Shown here: positions 38,491 through 47,567 of the stretch, piece by piece
Layout: every line of letters starts with the position of its first letter
Position numbering within the stretch: position 1 is the stretch's first letter
DNA from: Bradyrhizobium genosp. SA-3
GTDB taxonomy: Bacteria; Pseudomonadota; Alphaproteobacteria; Rhizobiales; Xanthobacteraceae
NCBI RefSeq assembly: GCF_004212635.1
Contig: NZ_PSRT01000031.1
Coordinates: forward strand, 1-64,000
Direction: 5' to 3'
DNA length: 64,000 bases
Translations under genes and position numbers: made by a program
Notes under the pieces: model-generated
The model's input: only the letters and a program-made list of their open reading frames with translations
Told to the model about the DNA's origin: nothing
Database searches by the model: none

Positions 38491-38867
38491 GGATAGACCT
38501 CGATACGAACAAGGAGAGCTTCCCCGTGAGAGTGGCCGCCGGTCCCAGACGACCCATGGACTTCCACCGGAAACCGCCCGGTGGCGTACGCGACGAATTC
38601 CATCACACCGACGGTGCCGGGCTCGATCTTCCTTTCAATGTCATAACCGTGCAGATGCAGGATGATTGATCGATCCGTGTGCCATCGCAGCTTGACGTCA
38701 TCGCCCTGGTTGATCCGGATGACCTGCGTGCTCTCCATCACCCGCCCGCGCTCGATGTGGAAGTCGAATGTGAGCTCCGCGGCAAACGCCCCGGTGATGG
38801 TCGCTCCGGTTGCCCAGGCGAGCACCGTGCCCGGGAGATATGCACGAAAGAGTGTGCTGCAAGGCAT
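38487..38867 (-). CDS. Exported cupredoxin-like protein
   Basis: Protein of 126 residues with a signal peptide (cleavage after about residue 30, AFAAEL). The mature part is a cupredoxin-like beta barrel: VIRINQGDDVKLRWHTDRS, ILHLHGYDIE, and VEVHGSSGTGGHSHGEALL. The Cys of a type 1 copper site is absent, so electron transfer as in plastocyanin is unlikely. The His-rich end (VHG, HSHG) and HLHG could bind copper in another geometry. AGGA nine bases before ATG 38867 and the 4-base overlap with the next gene support translation. It stands between the two modular proteins, so it may be part of their complex. Confidence 0.85.
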   Translation of the reverse strand: MPCSTLFRAYLPGTVLAWATGATITGAFAAELTFDFHIERGRVMESTQVIRINQGDDVKLRWHTDRSIILHLHGYDIERKIEPGTVGVMEFVAYATGRFPVEVHGSSGTGGHSHGEALLVRIEVYP

Positions 38868-38879
38868 CGCTGCAATTCC

Positions 38880-40019
38880 TCATCGCGGCGGGGTGGCCTG
38901 GATCTCCGAGATCCGATTGGCCATCCAGGCCTGGTCATAGGGCGACGGCAACAGAGCCGGGTCTGCGACGGCGGACCACATCAGTTGTCCGAATCTGTCG
39001 GAAAAGCCCGTGATCGGATTCCAGGCCGATGTCGGTCGTGCATCGACCCCGACCCGGAGCCAGCCGTTCCAGGGAAAGTCCTTCAGCTTGACCGTACGGA
39101 GGAAGATCGCGGCGTTGAGGCCCGTAAGGGAATCGAAAGCGATGTTCTCGATCCCGGCAGAGAACTCGATATTGAAATATTCGCGCTTGAGCGTGTAGCC
39201 GACGACGACGTGGCGACAGTCGCCGATGAGGGCTATCACCAGCGCCCGTTCCAGATTGATGCGATCGACCGGGTCGGTGAAATCGCCTGACTGAATCCGT
39301 TGCAGGTCAGCTTCCACGCGCTCCTTTGTGCCGACATCGATTGCGTCGTGCAGAACGAGATAGGCCTGGTACCATCCGCTCCTCGCCGCAGGCGGGACCA
39401 GCCAGCCGTTGATCACAGTCGTTGCCGAGGCAACGAGTTCGGGCAAGTTGATTTCCCTGATTTCAACGTCCCAGTCTGATTCCGGCGCCGCCTTCTCGGT
39501 GCCGAGCAGCCGTTTCGCGGCAGCGTCCGCTGCCTTCAGCTTCAGATCCCGGATTGTTGGAAAAGCCTCCGTGTCGGAGAGCAGGCGTCGCTTCGCCGTT
39601 TCGGCGAGATCGGCATGGTACAAGTAATCGCCGTGCAACGGTGTGATCGGATAGGGATGCAGGATCACATCCGGATTGTTCGAGCTGATCTTTCGCGCAA
39701 CGGCATGCGCGGCTGCGCAAGCTGTCGCGTCCGCTTTCGCATATGACGATATTGGGTTGACGCGGATCGCCACCTGGGACCTAAGTGATTCCACACGGCT
39801 CAAATCCGCCACCGAATCTGAAAAGCGGCGCTCGTTTCCGAGATAGGCGTGGATCTTGGCTTGCAGTAGCAGGCTTCCGGCGGCATCCGGGGCGACGGTC
39901 TTAATCTCGATCTCATGCGGATAAAAAGACGGATAAACTGCCGATTCGTGGCCGCTTCGCGCCGGCCCGATTACGGCTAAAGCCGACAACAGAAGTCCAA
40001 ACGTTATGCGGCTCTTCAT
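38880..40019 (-). CDS. Exported protein homologous to the N half of the 788-residue protein
   Basis: Protein of 379 residues with a Sec signal peptide (to about residue 24). It begins YPSFYPHEIEI after the signal and contains DVILHPYPITPLHGDYLYHA, RTVKLKDFPWNGWLRVGVDA and RPTSAWNPITGFSDRFG. All have direct counterparts in residues 34-385 of the protein encoded at 43460. No known family name comes to mind. Start ATG 40019 follows TTGGGA six bases upstream; the frame is open to 40076 through a TTG. The stop is 12 bases before the cupredoxin ATG, so they are co-translated. Confidence 0.82.
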   Translation of the reverse strand: MKSRITFGLLLSALAVIGPARSGHESAVYPSFYPHEIEIKTVAPDAAGSLLLQAKIHAYLGNERRFSDSVADLSRVESLRSQVAIRVNPISSYAKADATACAAAHAVARKISSNNPDVILHPYPITPLHGDYLYHADLAETAKRRLLSDTEAFPTIRDLKLKAADAAAKRLLGTEKAAPESDWDVEIREINLPELVASATTVINGWLVPPAARSGWYQAYLVLHDAIDVGTKERVEADLQRIQSGDFTDPVDRINLERALVIALIGDCRHVVVGYTLKREYFNIEFSAGIENIAFDSLTGLNAAIFLRTVKLKDFPWNGWLRVGVDARPTSAWNPITGFSDRFGQLMWSAVADPALLPSPYDQAWMANRISEIQATPPR

Positions 40020-40076
40020 GGGCATTCCCAACAAAACGAAGATTCGTATCGCGCGGGCGCGTACCACGATGCGCAA

Positions 40077-40802
40077 TCATCCGCGCAAGGCCTTCATAAC
40101 CCTTTCATCTCCGCGAGCATCCCTTGGCGAACCGCGGAAGATGATCTCGCCGCGATCGATCACATAGAGCCGGTCGGCGATACGGGACGCGGCGGCGAGA
40201 TGCGATTCCGCCATCAGGATGGACACACCCATCGCCTTGATCTTCATGACGGCTTCCGTGAACCGATTGACCACGACCGGCGCGAGCCCCTCGAATGCCT
40301 CGTCGAGCAGGAGAAGGGACGGCGACAACATCATCGCGCGTGCGATCGCGACCATCTTGCGTTGACCGCCGCTTAGCTGCATACCTTGGCGTTGCAGCAG
40401 ATCCCGAACTTCGGGAAAGACTGCGAAAGCCTGCGTCTGCGGGTCTGGACGCGCAGCCCCGTCCCGCCGGCGCGACACCTCATCCCCGAGCCAGCGGCTG
40501 ATCATCAAATTGTCGTCGACGGACAGTTCCGGGAACACGCCGCAATCCTCCGGCGAATAGCCGATTCCGCGTTTGGCGCGTTCGTGCGGGGCAAGCCTGG
40601 TCAAATCTTCATCGGCAAACACGATCTGACCCGCCTGCAGCGCCAGGAAGCCCATAATGCTCTCGATCGTCGTGGTCTTGCCGGCGCCGTTACGGCCGAC
40701 CAGGCACACGACCTCCTGCCTGTCCACGCGCAGCGAAACGCCGTTGAGGATGTGAGCGGGGCCGCGGTAGGTGTGGATCGCCTTGACCTCCAGCACGATC
40801 AT
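40077..40802 (-). CDS. livF: Branched-chain amino acid-type ABC transporter ATPase, LivF
   Basis: Protein of 241 residues. Walker A GRNGAGKTTTIESIMG, the LivF-specific GIGYSPEDCGVFPELSVDDN, signature LSGGQRKMVAIARAM and Walker B LLLLDEAFEGLAP are present. It forms the ATPase pair with LivG, whose gene overlaps it by four bases (ATGA). It also sits at the exact boundary of the 379-residue exported protein gene, with no space between. Confidence 0.93.
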   Translation of the reverse strand: MIVLEVKAIHTYRGPAHILNGVSLRVDRQEVVCLVGRNGAGKTTTIESIMGFLALQAGQIVFADEDLTRLAPHERAKRGIGYSPEDCGVFPELSVDDNLMISRWLGDEVSRRRDGAARPDPQTQAFAVFPEVRDLLQRQGMQLSGGQRKMVAIARAMMLSPSLLLLDEAFEGLAPVVVNRFTEAVMKIKAMGVSILMAESHLAAASRIADRLYVIDRGEIIFRGSPRDARGDERVMKALRG

Positions 40803-41572
40803 TCCTTTCGCGAAAATGCATCCGGCCCGGAAGAGCCGAGAAGGATCATCGCAACATCGTCATTGTTTCTGATGGCGTCCGGCGTGCCCTGGACAAGGAT
40901 CGCCCCCTGGTGCATCACCACAATTCGGTTGGAATACTTGAAGACGACGTCCATATCGTGCTCGATGATCGCGGCGGTGATGCCTTCGCCGCGCACGACC
41001 GAAGCGATGATGTCCATGATCTTGTCCTTCTCGCGCGTGCTCACCCCGCTGGTCGGCTCGTCGAGAAACAAGAGCTTCGGCCGCAGCGCGTAAGCAAGCG
41101 CCACATCTAAGAGTTTGCGTTCGCCTTGCGCGAGACCTCGCGCGGGCTCGTTGCGCTTGCTGGCGAGTCCGAACTGATCAAGAACCGTGTCAGCTTCGAT
41201 AGTGACCTCGCGGTCGCGGTCGGCGAGCGCCGCCATGTTCCTTATCTTGCCGTCGCGCGCGAATATCGCCAGCGCCACGTTGTCGAAGGCCGTCAGATCG
41301 TCGAACAGGTTAACCAGCTGGAAGCTGCGCGCGATACCGGCTTTCACTCGCTCGATCACCGATGAATGGGTCACGTCGCGCCCCTTGAAGATGATTTTTC
41401 CGGAGTCGGGAGCGAGATGGGCGCTGATGACATTGCAAAGCGAAGTCTTTCCGGCTCCGTTGGGGCCGACCACGGAAATGAACTCGCCTTCCGCAATGGT
41501 CAGGTTGACATCATCGACCGCGTGCGTGTCGCCGAAATATTTCTTCAGGCTGACCGTCTCCAGGAGGGTCAT
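40799..41572 (-). CDS. livG: Branched-chain amino acid-type ABC transporter ATPase, LivG
   Basis: Protein of 257 residues. Walker A GPNGAGKTSLCNVISAHL, RSFQLVNLFDDLTAFDNVAL (LivG-type Q-loop), signature LAQGERKLLDVALAY and Walker B LLFLDEPTSGVS. The start ATG 41572 follows GGAGGGTC; the frame stays open upstream to 42625 only by chance, antisense-free and without homology. Overlaps livM and livF by four bases each. Confidence 0.93.
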   Translation of the reverse strand: MTLLETVSLKKYFGDTHAVDDVNLTIAEGEFISVVGPNGAGKTSLCNVISAHLAPDSGKIIFKGRDVTHSSVIERVKAGIARSFQLVNLFDDLTAFDNVALAIFARDGKIRNMAALADRDREVTIEADTVLDQFGLASKRNEPARGLAQGERKLLDVALAYALRPKLLFLDEPTSGVSTREKDKIMDIIASVVRGEGITAAIIEHDMDVVFKYSNRIVVMHQGAILVQGTPDAIRNNDDVAMILLGSSGPDAFSRKE

Positions 41573-42576
41573 TTCGTCGATCTCCCGAGCTTTGCAGCGA
41601 GCTGCGCAGCCGTTCCGACGATGCCGGCGGGTAGCGCCATCACCAGAATGACAAGCACCACGCCAAGCAGAAGCTGCCAATACTCGGTGCTGGCGATTGC
41701 GTAGGTCTTCAGGTAGTTGAACGCCATCGCGCCGACGATTGGACCGGTGAAAGAGCGGAATCCGCCCAGTACACTCATGAACACGATCTCGCCGGAGAAT
41801 GGCCAATAGAGAATGTCGGGCGTGGTGAGACCGTTGAGCGGAACCCACAGAATCCCGGCAAGTCCCGTAAAGATCCCGGAAATCATGAAAGCAATCCAGC
41901 GATAGCGCCGCACCGAAATCCCGACAAACCGCGCGCGCGTTTCGTTGTCGCGGATCGCCTGCAGCGCCTTGCCGAACGGAGAATGCGCGATCACCCACAT
42001 GATGGTCGTGGAGACGGCAAACAGCGCAAGTACGTAGTAATAATAGGCATAGATGAAACGCTGGAACGAGCCGGCCCCCTTGAAATCGACCAGGCCGCCG
42101 AGCAGCGTGAGACTGGCATAGGGTACGCGGATGCCGTCGGTGCCGCCCGTCACCCAGAAGAACTTGAAAGCAAGGCTCCAGAGGACCTGCGACAGCGCAA
42201 GCGTCAGGATGCCGAAGAAAATGCGTGTGTGCCGCACGCAGACGAATCCGAAAATCGCTGCAATGATCAGCGTGCCGAGCATCCCCCCGACGATGCACAG
42301 CTCCATGGAGTGCGCGCCGAGATCTCGCGTGATGAATGCCACCAGATAGGCGCCAGCGCCGAAATAGGCCGAATGCCCAAACGACAAAAGGCCGGTGTAG
42401 CCGAGCAGCAGATTGAACCCGAGTGCGGCAATCGCCATGATCAGACCGTAGGTCAGCAGAACCGTTTGATAGGGATCGACGATCTGCGGCAGGATCGCAA
42501 GGATCACGAGAACGAGTGCAGAGTCGATGGTGATCCGCCAAATCGAGGTGCCAGTGGCCGCCATCGTCATCGTCAT
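41569..42576 (-). CDS. livM: Branched-chain amino acid-type ABC permease, LivM
   Basis: Protein of 335 residues with eight to ten membrane helices. LGFNLLLGYTGLLSFGHSAY and FFWVTGGTDGIRVP are LivM signatures, as is SPFGKALQAIRDNETRARFVG, the cytoplasmic coupling loop. Several starts are possible (ATG-ACG-ATG-ACG-ATG). It overlaps livH by four bases. Confidence 0.93.
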   Translation of the reverse strand: MTMTMAATGTSIWRITIDSALVLVILAILPQIVDPYQTVLLTYGLIMAIAALGFNLLLGYTGLLSFGHSAYFGAGAYLVAFITRDLGAHSMELCIVGGMLGTLIIAAIFGFVCVRHTRIFFGILTLALSQVLWSLAFKFFWVTGGTDGIRVPYASLTLLGGLVDFKGAGSFQRFIYAYYYYVLALFAVSTTIMWVIAHSPFGKALQAIRDNETRARFVGISVRRYRWIAFMISGIFTGLAGILWVPLNGLTTPDILYWPFSGEIVFMSVLGGFRSFTGPIVGAMAFNYLKTYAIASTEYWQLLLGVVLVILVMALPAGIVGTAAQLAAKLGRSTK

Positions 42577-43463
42577 GCCCTTCCAAACAAACCGGTGGGA
42601 CGGACGAGCAGGACCGCGGCCGCAATCAGGTAGAGAACCGCGAGTTCAATCTCCGGGAAGAACTGGATGCCGGCGGTGCGCACGAAGCTCACAATCAACG
42701 CGCCGACGAGCGCTCCTTGCAAGCTCCCGAGCCCACCGATCACGACGACCACGAAGGCCAGGATAAGCACCTCGATGCCCAGGCCAAGGACCGCCGCCTG
42801 AGCCGGCACCACCACCGCCCCGCCGAGGCCGGCCATGAAGCAGCCGATGGCGAAGGCCTGGACATAGACGCGGCTGACATTGATGCCGAGCGCGGCAGCC
42901 ATGCGCCGGTCCTGTGAGGTAGCGCGCAGTATGACGCCAAACTTGGTGCGATAGATAAATGCCCACAATCCGATCGCGGCAGCAATCCCGACTGCGACGA
43001 CGAACAGATTGTAAGTGGGATACATGAGGCGACCAACCGGGATGCTGCCCATCCGATCCATGATCGTGCCGGCCGATAATGGCGTGCGGCCGAACACGAG
43101 CTTCATGACATCTTCGAGGATCAGGAGCAGACCGAATGTGACCAGCAGGTGATATTCCTCCGATCGTTGATAGAGCGGGCGCAGCAGGGTAGGCTCGATC
43201 AGGGCGCCGACGGCCGCGATGGCAATCGCACCGAGCGGGAGGAGGAGAAGCATTCCGGCCAGGCCGAGAGTTCCTTCCAGCGCGTGACCGACAGCACTGC
43301 CGACAATCCAGGCGGAAACGTAGGCGCCGAGCGCATAGAGCGCCCCATGCGCCAGATTGACAATGCGCATGACGCCGTAGATGAGACTTAGGCCCGCCGC
43401 GATCAGGAACAGGACTGCCGCGTAAAAGAAAGAGTTGAGAATCTGGATGACGAAGATCGTCAC
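42573..43463 (-). CDS. livH: Branched-chain amino acid-type ABC permease, LivH
   Basis: Protein of 296 residues. The N terminus LSLIYGVMRIVNLAHGALYA and the loop GVILRATSQDRRMAAALGIN are LivH signatures; VVVVIGGLGSLQGALVGALI ends the core. It overlaps the stop of the 788-residue exported protein gene by four bases, which ties that protein to the transporter. Confidence 0.93.
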   Translation of the reverse strand: MTIFVIQILNSFFYAAVLFLIAAGLSLIYGVMRIVNLAHGALYALGAYVSAWIVGSAVGHALEGTLGLAGMLLLLPLGAIAIAAVGALIEPTLLRPLYQRSEEYHLLVTFGLLLILEDVMKLVFGRTPLSAGTIMDRMGSIPVGRLMYPTYNLFVVAVGIAAAIGLWAFIYRTKFGVILRATSQDRRMAAALGINVSRVYVQAFAIGCFMAGLGGAVVVPAQAAVLGLGIEVLILAFVVVVIGGLGSLQGALVGALIVSFVRTAGIQFFPEIELAVLYLIAAAVLLVRPTGLFGRA

Positions 43464-45826
43464 GGTTTTCTCTCCTCGTCCTTCGCGTCCCCGGTTCGCC
43501 CGGCCTTGCCAATTGTCCCGCCATTGCGCAGCTCGATGCGTCCGATTGCGGGATTGATCGTGTTCCCATCGAGAAAGATCGCCGCGAACAGCGTATAGAC
43601 GCCGGACTGAAGGGTGGTCGGCAGCGACACCGCAAAGCGATTGTCCGGTTGCCGTACCAGGCCTCCGACGGCAGCTACTCGGCCGTCCTGGCCAATGATG
43701 ACATAGTGCGATTCCGGCCGAATAGGCTGCAGCGTGCCGCGCAGCGTGTCGGGCTGCAGCGGCGCGCGGACGAGGCGATGGTCGCGTTGCTGCTTGACGG
43801 CGAATTCGGCGTCGGCGCTGACCAGCACGAGATCGCCTGCGCGCTCCATAGCGCGGATGAGCGCGTGTGCCGGATCGGCAAAGCCGTTGAACGTACCGAG
43901 TCCGACGGGATAGTTGAATTCCCGTACGACCTCGAAAACGAACGTGTCGGGCGACCAGGCCTTCAGCCGATAGGGTCCATTGGTCACCAGCAAATGATCC
44001 TTGGCTTCAACGAACTGGTCGAGAAGCTGCCAACGGGCCTTCGCCGCCTCAGGGCCGACCAGTAGCTCGAGCGCTGCCGGCCGGTAGCCGGTTTGTGCAA
44101 ATTCCTTGATCAGCGCGCGCAATGCCTTCAATTGAGCTGGATCGCGGAGGAGGTCGAGCCATGGGAGGTGGCGCCGCTCAGCTTCGCTGCGCGAGAAGGC
44201 TGCGATGCCGCGCTCGACCGCAACCTCCATCAGCGCAAGCACGTGCCAGGGCACCGAACTCCAGGGCGGAGCGATGAGGGCATCCTCCTGCTCATCGAAA
44301 GTCAGATTATCGAGATAAACCTCGATGATCGGGCTGCGATAGGTGAAGGCCTGATCTGCAATCGTCCGCGCGGTTTCCTCCACCCGGACGAGCTTCACGC
44401 CGCGCAGCCGCTCGCGCATCAGCCGTGTCGCAGCGGCGATATCTGGATCGTAGGTCGCCGCATTCTGCCCGCCGGCGCTCCAGCGGAATGCCAACGCAAA
44501 CGGATACAGCAAATCGGCCGGTTCCATCACCGAACCGTCGCTGAAATTCGAGGCCGACATGCGATACAGCACTTTGGCCATCGCGCCATGGCCCGGCCCA
44601 ACCGGGGCAAATTTGCCGGTCATGGATTGTGGCATCAGCGCATCATCGGGAACGCGAACCGACCGCCGGATGCCGGATTCGTCCGTAGTGCGGATTTCAG
44701 CGCGATTCTGGACCCATCGGCTATTATAAGGAACAGGCAGGAAGGCGTTGTCGCCGACGGTCGACCACACCAGACGACCGGCCGCATCGGCGAAGCCAGC
44801 AATCGGATTCCAGGCTGCGGTCGGCCGCGGATCGATGCCAATTCGCAGCGAGCCATTCCAGAGGAAATCCTTGAGCTTGACCGTCCTGACAAAGACCGCC
44901 GAATTCAACCCGGACTGAGAATCCACGGAGATATTTTCGATGCCGTCGGAAAAGTCGTCAGTGTAGAATTCGCGCCGCAGCCGATAGCCGACTACGGCGC
45001 GCTCGCAACTGCCGAGCAATGCTGCCAGCAACTCGCGCTCGAGGTTGAGCTGTTCAGTGCGATCCCTGAACTCGTTATGGGTGAGGCGCTCAAAGGGCTC
45101 GTCGGCCTGTTCCCGGTCGCTCGCCTGGCTCAGGGCAGGGCGAAGTAGCTGGTAGGCCTGGAACCATCCTTCTTTGGTCCAGCGTGGCGCTGGCCAATCA
45201 TTGAAGCCGATACCTGCGTCGGTGAGCAATGCGCTCACCGAAGTCTCATCGAGGCTCACATCCCAGTCGGTCGCCTGGACGGGGGCCTGCGGCGAGAGCA
45301 GAGACGTATCGGCGCCGGCGCGAAACGTCGGCACGGGCGCAGCGGTTGGCTGGCGCGTGGCCTTGCCCGGAGGCAGCCGATCTGCGTGGCCGAGATAGTC
45401 GGCGTGGTAGGGCGTGATCGGATACGGATGCATAACGACGTCAGGTGGCGCGCGCAGCGCCGCAGCGGCCTGTTCGATGGCGTGGCAGCGCGCCTCGCGG
45501 TTCTGAAGCCGCGACGACTGCGGATTGACGCTGACGGTGATCAGCGATTTGAGCGACTCGGCCGACTTGAGGTGCTCGGGAATCTGACCGGAAAAGCGTG
45601 GTGCAGTGCCCACATAAACATGCAGCGGATCGTTCTTGTTGATGAACTCGCGAGCCGCTCCTTCCGGATCGAGCGTCTCGATGCGGATTTCATGCGGGTA
45701 AAAGGAGGGAAAATAAGATACCGCGTGGTCGGCCCGCGCCGATGGCGGCGCAATAGCAACCGCACATGTCAGCCCCACCACCAAGCCGCCTAGTCGCGCC
45801 CGAGGTGAAGCTGCGTGCAGAGACAT
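43460..45826 (-). CDS. Large exported two-module protein of a Liv-type transporter locus
   Basis: Protein of 788 residues with a signal peptide (1 to about 32, SARADHAV). Residues of about 34-385 are homologous to the separate 379-residue protein (YFPSFYPHEIRIE, VVMHPYPITPYHADYLGHA, TVKLKDFLWNGSLRIGIDPR). Residues of about 395-770 are homologous to the soluble C half of the 895-residue membrane protein (ADLLYPFALAFRW, APPWSSVPWHVLALMEVAVE, LLVTNGPYRLKAWS) and resemble family 5 solute-binding proteins. ATG 45826 has GGAG upstream; GTG 45838 is an alternative. It lies between the LivK-like and LivH genes. A periplasmic role in substrate capture or processing is inference. Confidence 0.82.
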   Translation of the reverse strand: MSLHAASPRARLGGLVVGLTCAVAIAPPSARADHAVSYFPSFYPHEIRIETLDPEGAAREFINKNDPLHVYVGTAPRFSGQIPEHLKSAESLKSLITVSVNPQSSRLQNREARCHAIEQAAAALRAPPDVVMHPYPITPYHADYLGHADRLPPGKATRQPTAAPVPTFRAGADTSLLSPQAPVQATDWDVSLDETSVSALLTDAGIGFNDWPAPRWTKEGWFQAYQLLRPALSQASDREQADEPFERLTHNEFRDRTEQLNLERELLAALLGSCERAVVGYRLRREFYTDDFSDGIENISVDSQSGLNSAVFVRTVKLKDFLWNGSLRIGIDPRPTAAWNPIAGFADAAGRLVWSTVGDNAFLPVPYNSRWVQNRAEIRTTDESGIRRSVRVPDDALMPQSMTGKFAPVGPGHGAMAKVLYRMSASNFSDGSVMEPADLLYPFALAFRWSAGGQNAATYDPDIAAATRLMRERLRGVKLVRVEETARTIADQAFTYRSPIIEVYLDNLTFDEQEDALIAPPWSSVPWHVLALMEVAVERGIAAFSRSEAERRHLPWLDLLRDPAQLKALRALIKEFAQTGYRPAALELLVGPEAAKARWQLLDQFVEAKDHLLVTNGPYRLKAWSPDTFVFEVVREFNYPVGLGTFNGFADPAHALIRAMERAGDLVLVSADAEFAVKQQRDHRLVRAPLQPDTLRGTLQPIRPESHYVIIGQDGRVAAVGGLVRQPDNRFAVSLPTTLQSGVYTLFAAIFLDGNTINPAIGRIELRNGGTIGKAGRTGDAKDEERKP

Positions 45827-45912
45827 GTTCCGCTCCACCGCCAGCAGGATATCGCTGCGGCCGAAAAACGCGGATGTGGAGTTGCGGCCGCACCATCAAG
45901 ACCACATCCCGA

Positions 45913-45948
45913 AGACGGCCATACCTTCGACAAAAGGCATGGTCGTCT
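45913..45948 (-). promoter_or_regulatory. Hairpin after the LivK-like gene
   Basis: CCATACCTT 45919-45927 pairs with AAGGCATGG 45934-45942 (one wobble) around a 6-base loop. A further six pairs, 45913-45917 region with 45944-45948, extend the stem beyond one mismatch. It starts nine bases after the binding-protein stop codon, as in both Dpp systems of this window. Confidence 0.6.
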
Positions 45949-45957
45949 CGATTGCGT

Positions 45958-47340
45958 TCAAGCGACCTGCGGCCAGGTCTCCTTGATCCAATTGTAGGTG
46001 GCCGTCGGATCGTTGTGACCACTACCCGGCTTCGGCCAGCGCGGAGGCGCTGTGATATTGCGGATCGGAATGGTGATCATCCGAGACGGATCCAGGATTT
46101 GGAACGGGTATTCAGCCACATTCTTGCTGAAGCCCGTCACCGCGTCCTTGTAGCCCTGGTGATTGTCCGGACGGATATACAGATCACCGGCTGCCGTCTC
46201 GAAATACATGCCTTCAAGCTGGTTGATGATCGCCTCTTCTTCCGGCCAGCCACCTGTAAGCTTGTTCGCCTTTTCGACTGCCGTCTTGTACATATAGAGC
46301 GTGTGATACGCACCATCCGATTGGAAGTTCGGATACTCGTTCCAACGCTTATAGTACTTCTCGACGAACCTCTGGTTAGCGGGCCAACGATTTCCCGGCG
46401 GGAAGGTGAAGTAATAGTTCGCATGCACGCCCGCGATCACGCCTTCCGGGTGATCCTTGCCGATTGCATGCGGCGCAACGCCAAAAGCGATCGTGCTCGC
46501 AAACTTCGCGCTGTTGAACATGCCGTAGCGCAAAGCCTGCTTATACATTGCCACGTAGTCGCCGCCCCAGACCGACGAAACGATCAGGTCGGGATTCGAC
46601 GACATCGCCTTGGTGATGTGAGCGGTGAAGTCGGTGGTGCCGAGCTTCGGCCAGCCTTCCGAGACGACTTGGGTGCCGGGCACAAGCTTGCTGAACGCGA
46701 TGTTGAAATGGTCGAAGGCATTGCGGCCATAGCTGTAGTCCGGATGAATGTGCGCGATCCGCTTTGCCTCAGGCCAGGTCTGCGCCGCCGCCAGCGCGCA
46801 AGTGACGCCGTCCGCTGACTGGATGTTGGTAATGCGGAACGCGAATTTCGGATTCGGCACCGCCTTGTCCCACAGAAAATCGGTGCAGCCATCGACAAAA
46901 ATCGTCAGCGCGCCAAGCTCCTCGGCGACCGGGCCGAGCGCCGGCGTGTTGCCGCTCGATATGACACCGGTAAACAGGTCGATCTTTTCGGAGAGCTTCA
47001 TGCGGCGAAGCTCTTTCACGTTGGCGTCTGTGCCGGCTGCCTCGTCGGCTGTGATCGTCTCGATCTTGCGCTTGCCGAGAATGCCGCCCTGGGCGTTGAT
47101 TTCCTCAGCAGCCAGGAGGTGGCCCTTGAGTGAAGGCTCGCCGAGCACTGCTGCGGGGCCCGTCAAGAAGGTCATGTGACCGAACCTGAGAGGCGCGTCG
47201 GGAATTTTTCCCTTCGGCGCTGCCGGATTTTGCGCCGATGCAGGGGTCATGGCCGGTATTGCGGTTGCCGCCGCGGCGCCGCCGACCACAACGCCGAGTT
47301 GATTGAGAAAATTTCTGCGATCTACGTTTCTCTGCTCCAT
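45958..47340 (-). CDS. LivK-like ABC substrate-binding protein with Tat signal
   Basis: Protein of 460 residues. The N terminus has a twin-arginine signal (VDRRNFLNQLGVVVGGAAAA) ending near ASAQ. The mature protein is a Peripla_BP_6 fold: LRFGHMTFLTGPAAVLGEPS, AAEEINAQGGILG, ELRRMKLSEKIDLFTGVISS and YSYGRNAFDHF. At 460 residues it is longer than LivK (about 370). A GGAGG site lies eight bases before ATG 47340. It starts the operon that continues through the exported proteins and livHMGF. Ligands of this branch include amino acids, amides and urea, so the ligand remains open. Confidence 0.92.
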   Translation of the reverse strand: MEQRNVDRRNFLNQLGVVVGGAAAATAIPAMTPASAQNPAAPKGKIPDAPLRFGHMTFLTGPAAVLGEPSLKGHLLAAEEINAQGGILGKRKIETITADEAAGTDANVKELRRMKLSEKIDLFTGVISSGNTPALGPVAEELGALTIFVDGCTDFLWDKAVPNPKFAFRITNIQSADGVTCALAAAQTWPEAKRIAHIHPDYSYGRNAFDHFNIAFSKLVPGTQVVSEGWPKLGTTDFTAHITKAMSSNPDLIVSSVWGGDYVAMYKQALRYGMFNSAKFASTIAFGVAPHAIGKDHPEGVIAGVHANYYFTFPPGNRWPANQRFVEKYYKRWNEYPNFQSDGAYHTLYMYKTAVEKANKLTGGWPEEEAIINQLEGMYFETAAGDLYIRPDNHQGYKDAVTGFSKNVAEYPFQILDPSRMITIPIRNITAPPRWPKPGSGHNDPTATYNWIKETWPQVA

Positions 47341-47567
47341 GGTTTATCCTCCTTTGTCGAGGACACAGATGATCTCGCCACGTTCAAGCTCCTAATGGGG
47401 GGCTCATTGCCGCATTTTAGGCCATTGTATCGCGTCAAACCACAGCTCATTGATGTATCTTTGACGTCCAATGCGTTCGGCGTCAGGGATTGCACCTCTC
47501 CAGCCCCGGCCGCTCCATCGCCACCACATGCCAGGTGGCGCTGGGGCGGCGAACCTTGTCAGCCGCG

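Noticed and set aside
40799-42625. 608-codon open frame containing LivG with a 350-residue N-terminal extension
   Set aside because: The extension is the livM gene read in another frame, with arginine- and cysteine-rich low-quality sequence. LivG homology and the GGAGGG site start at ATG 41572.
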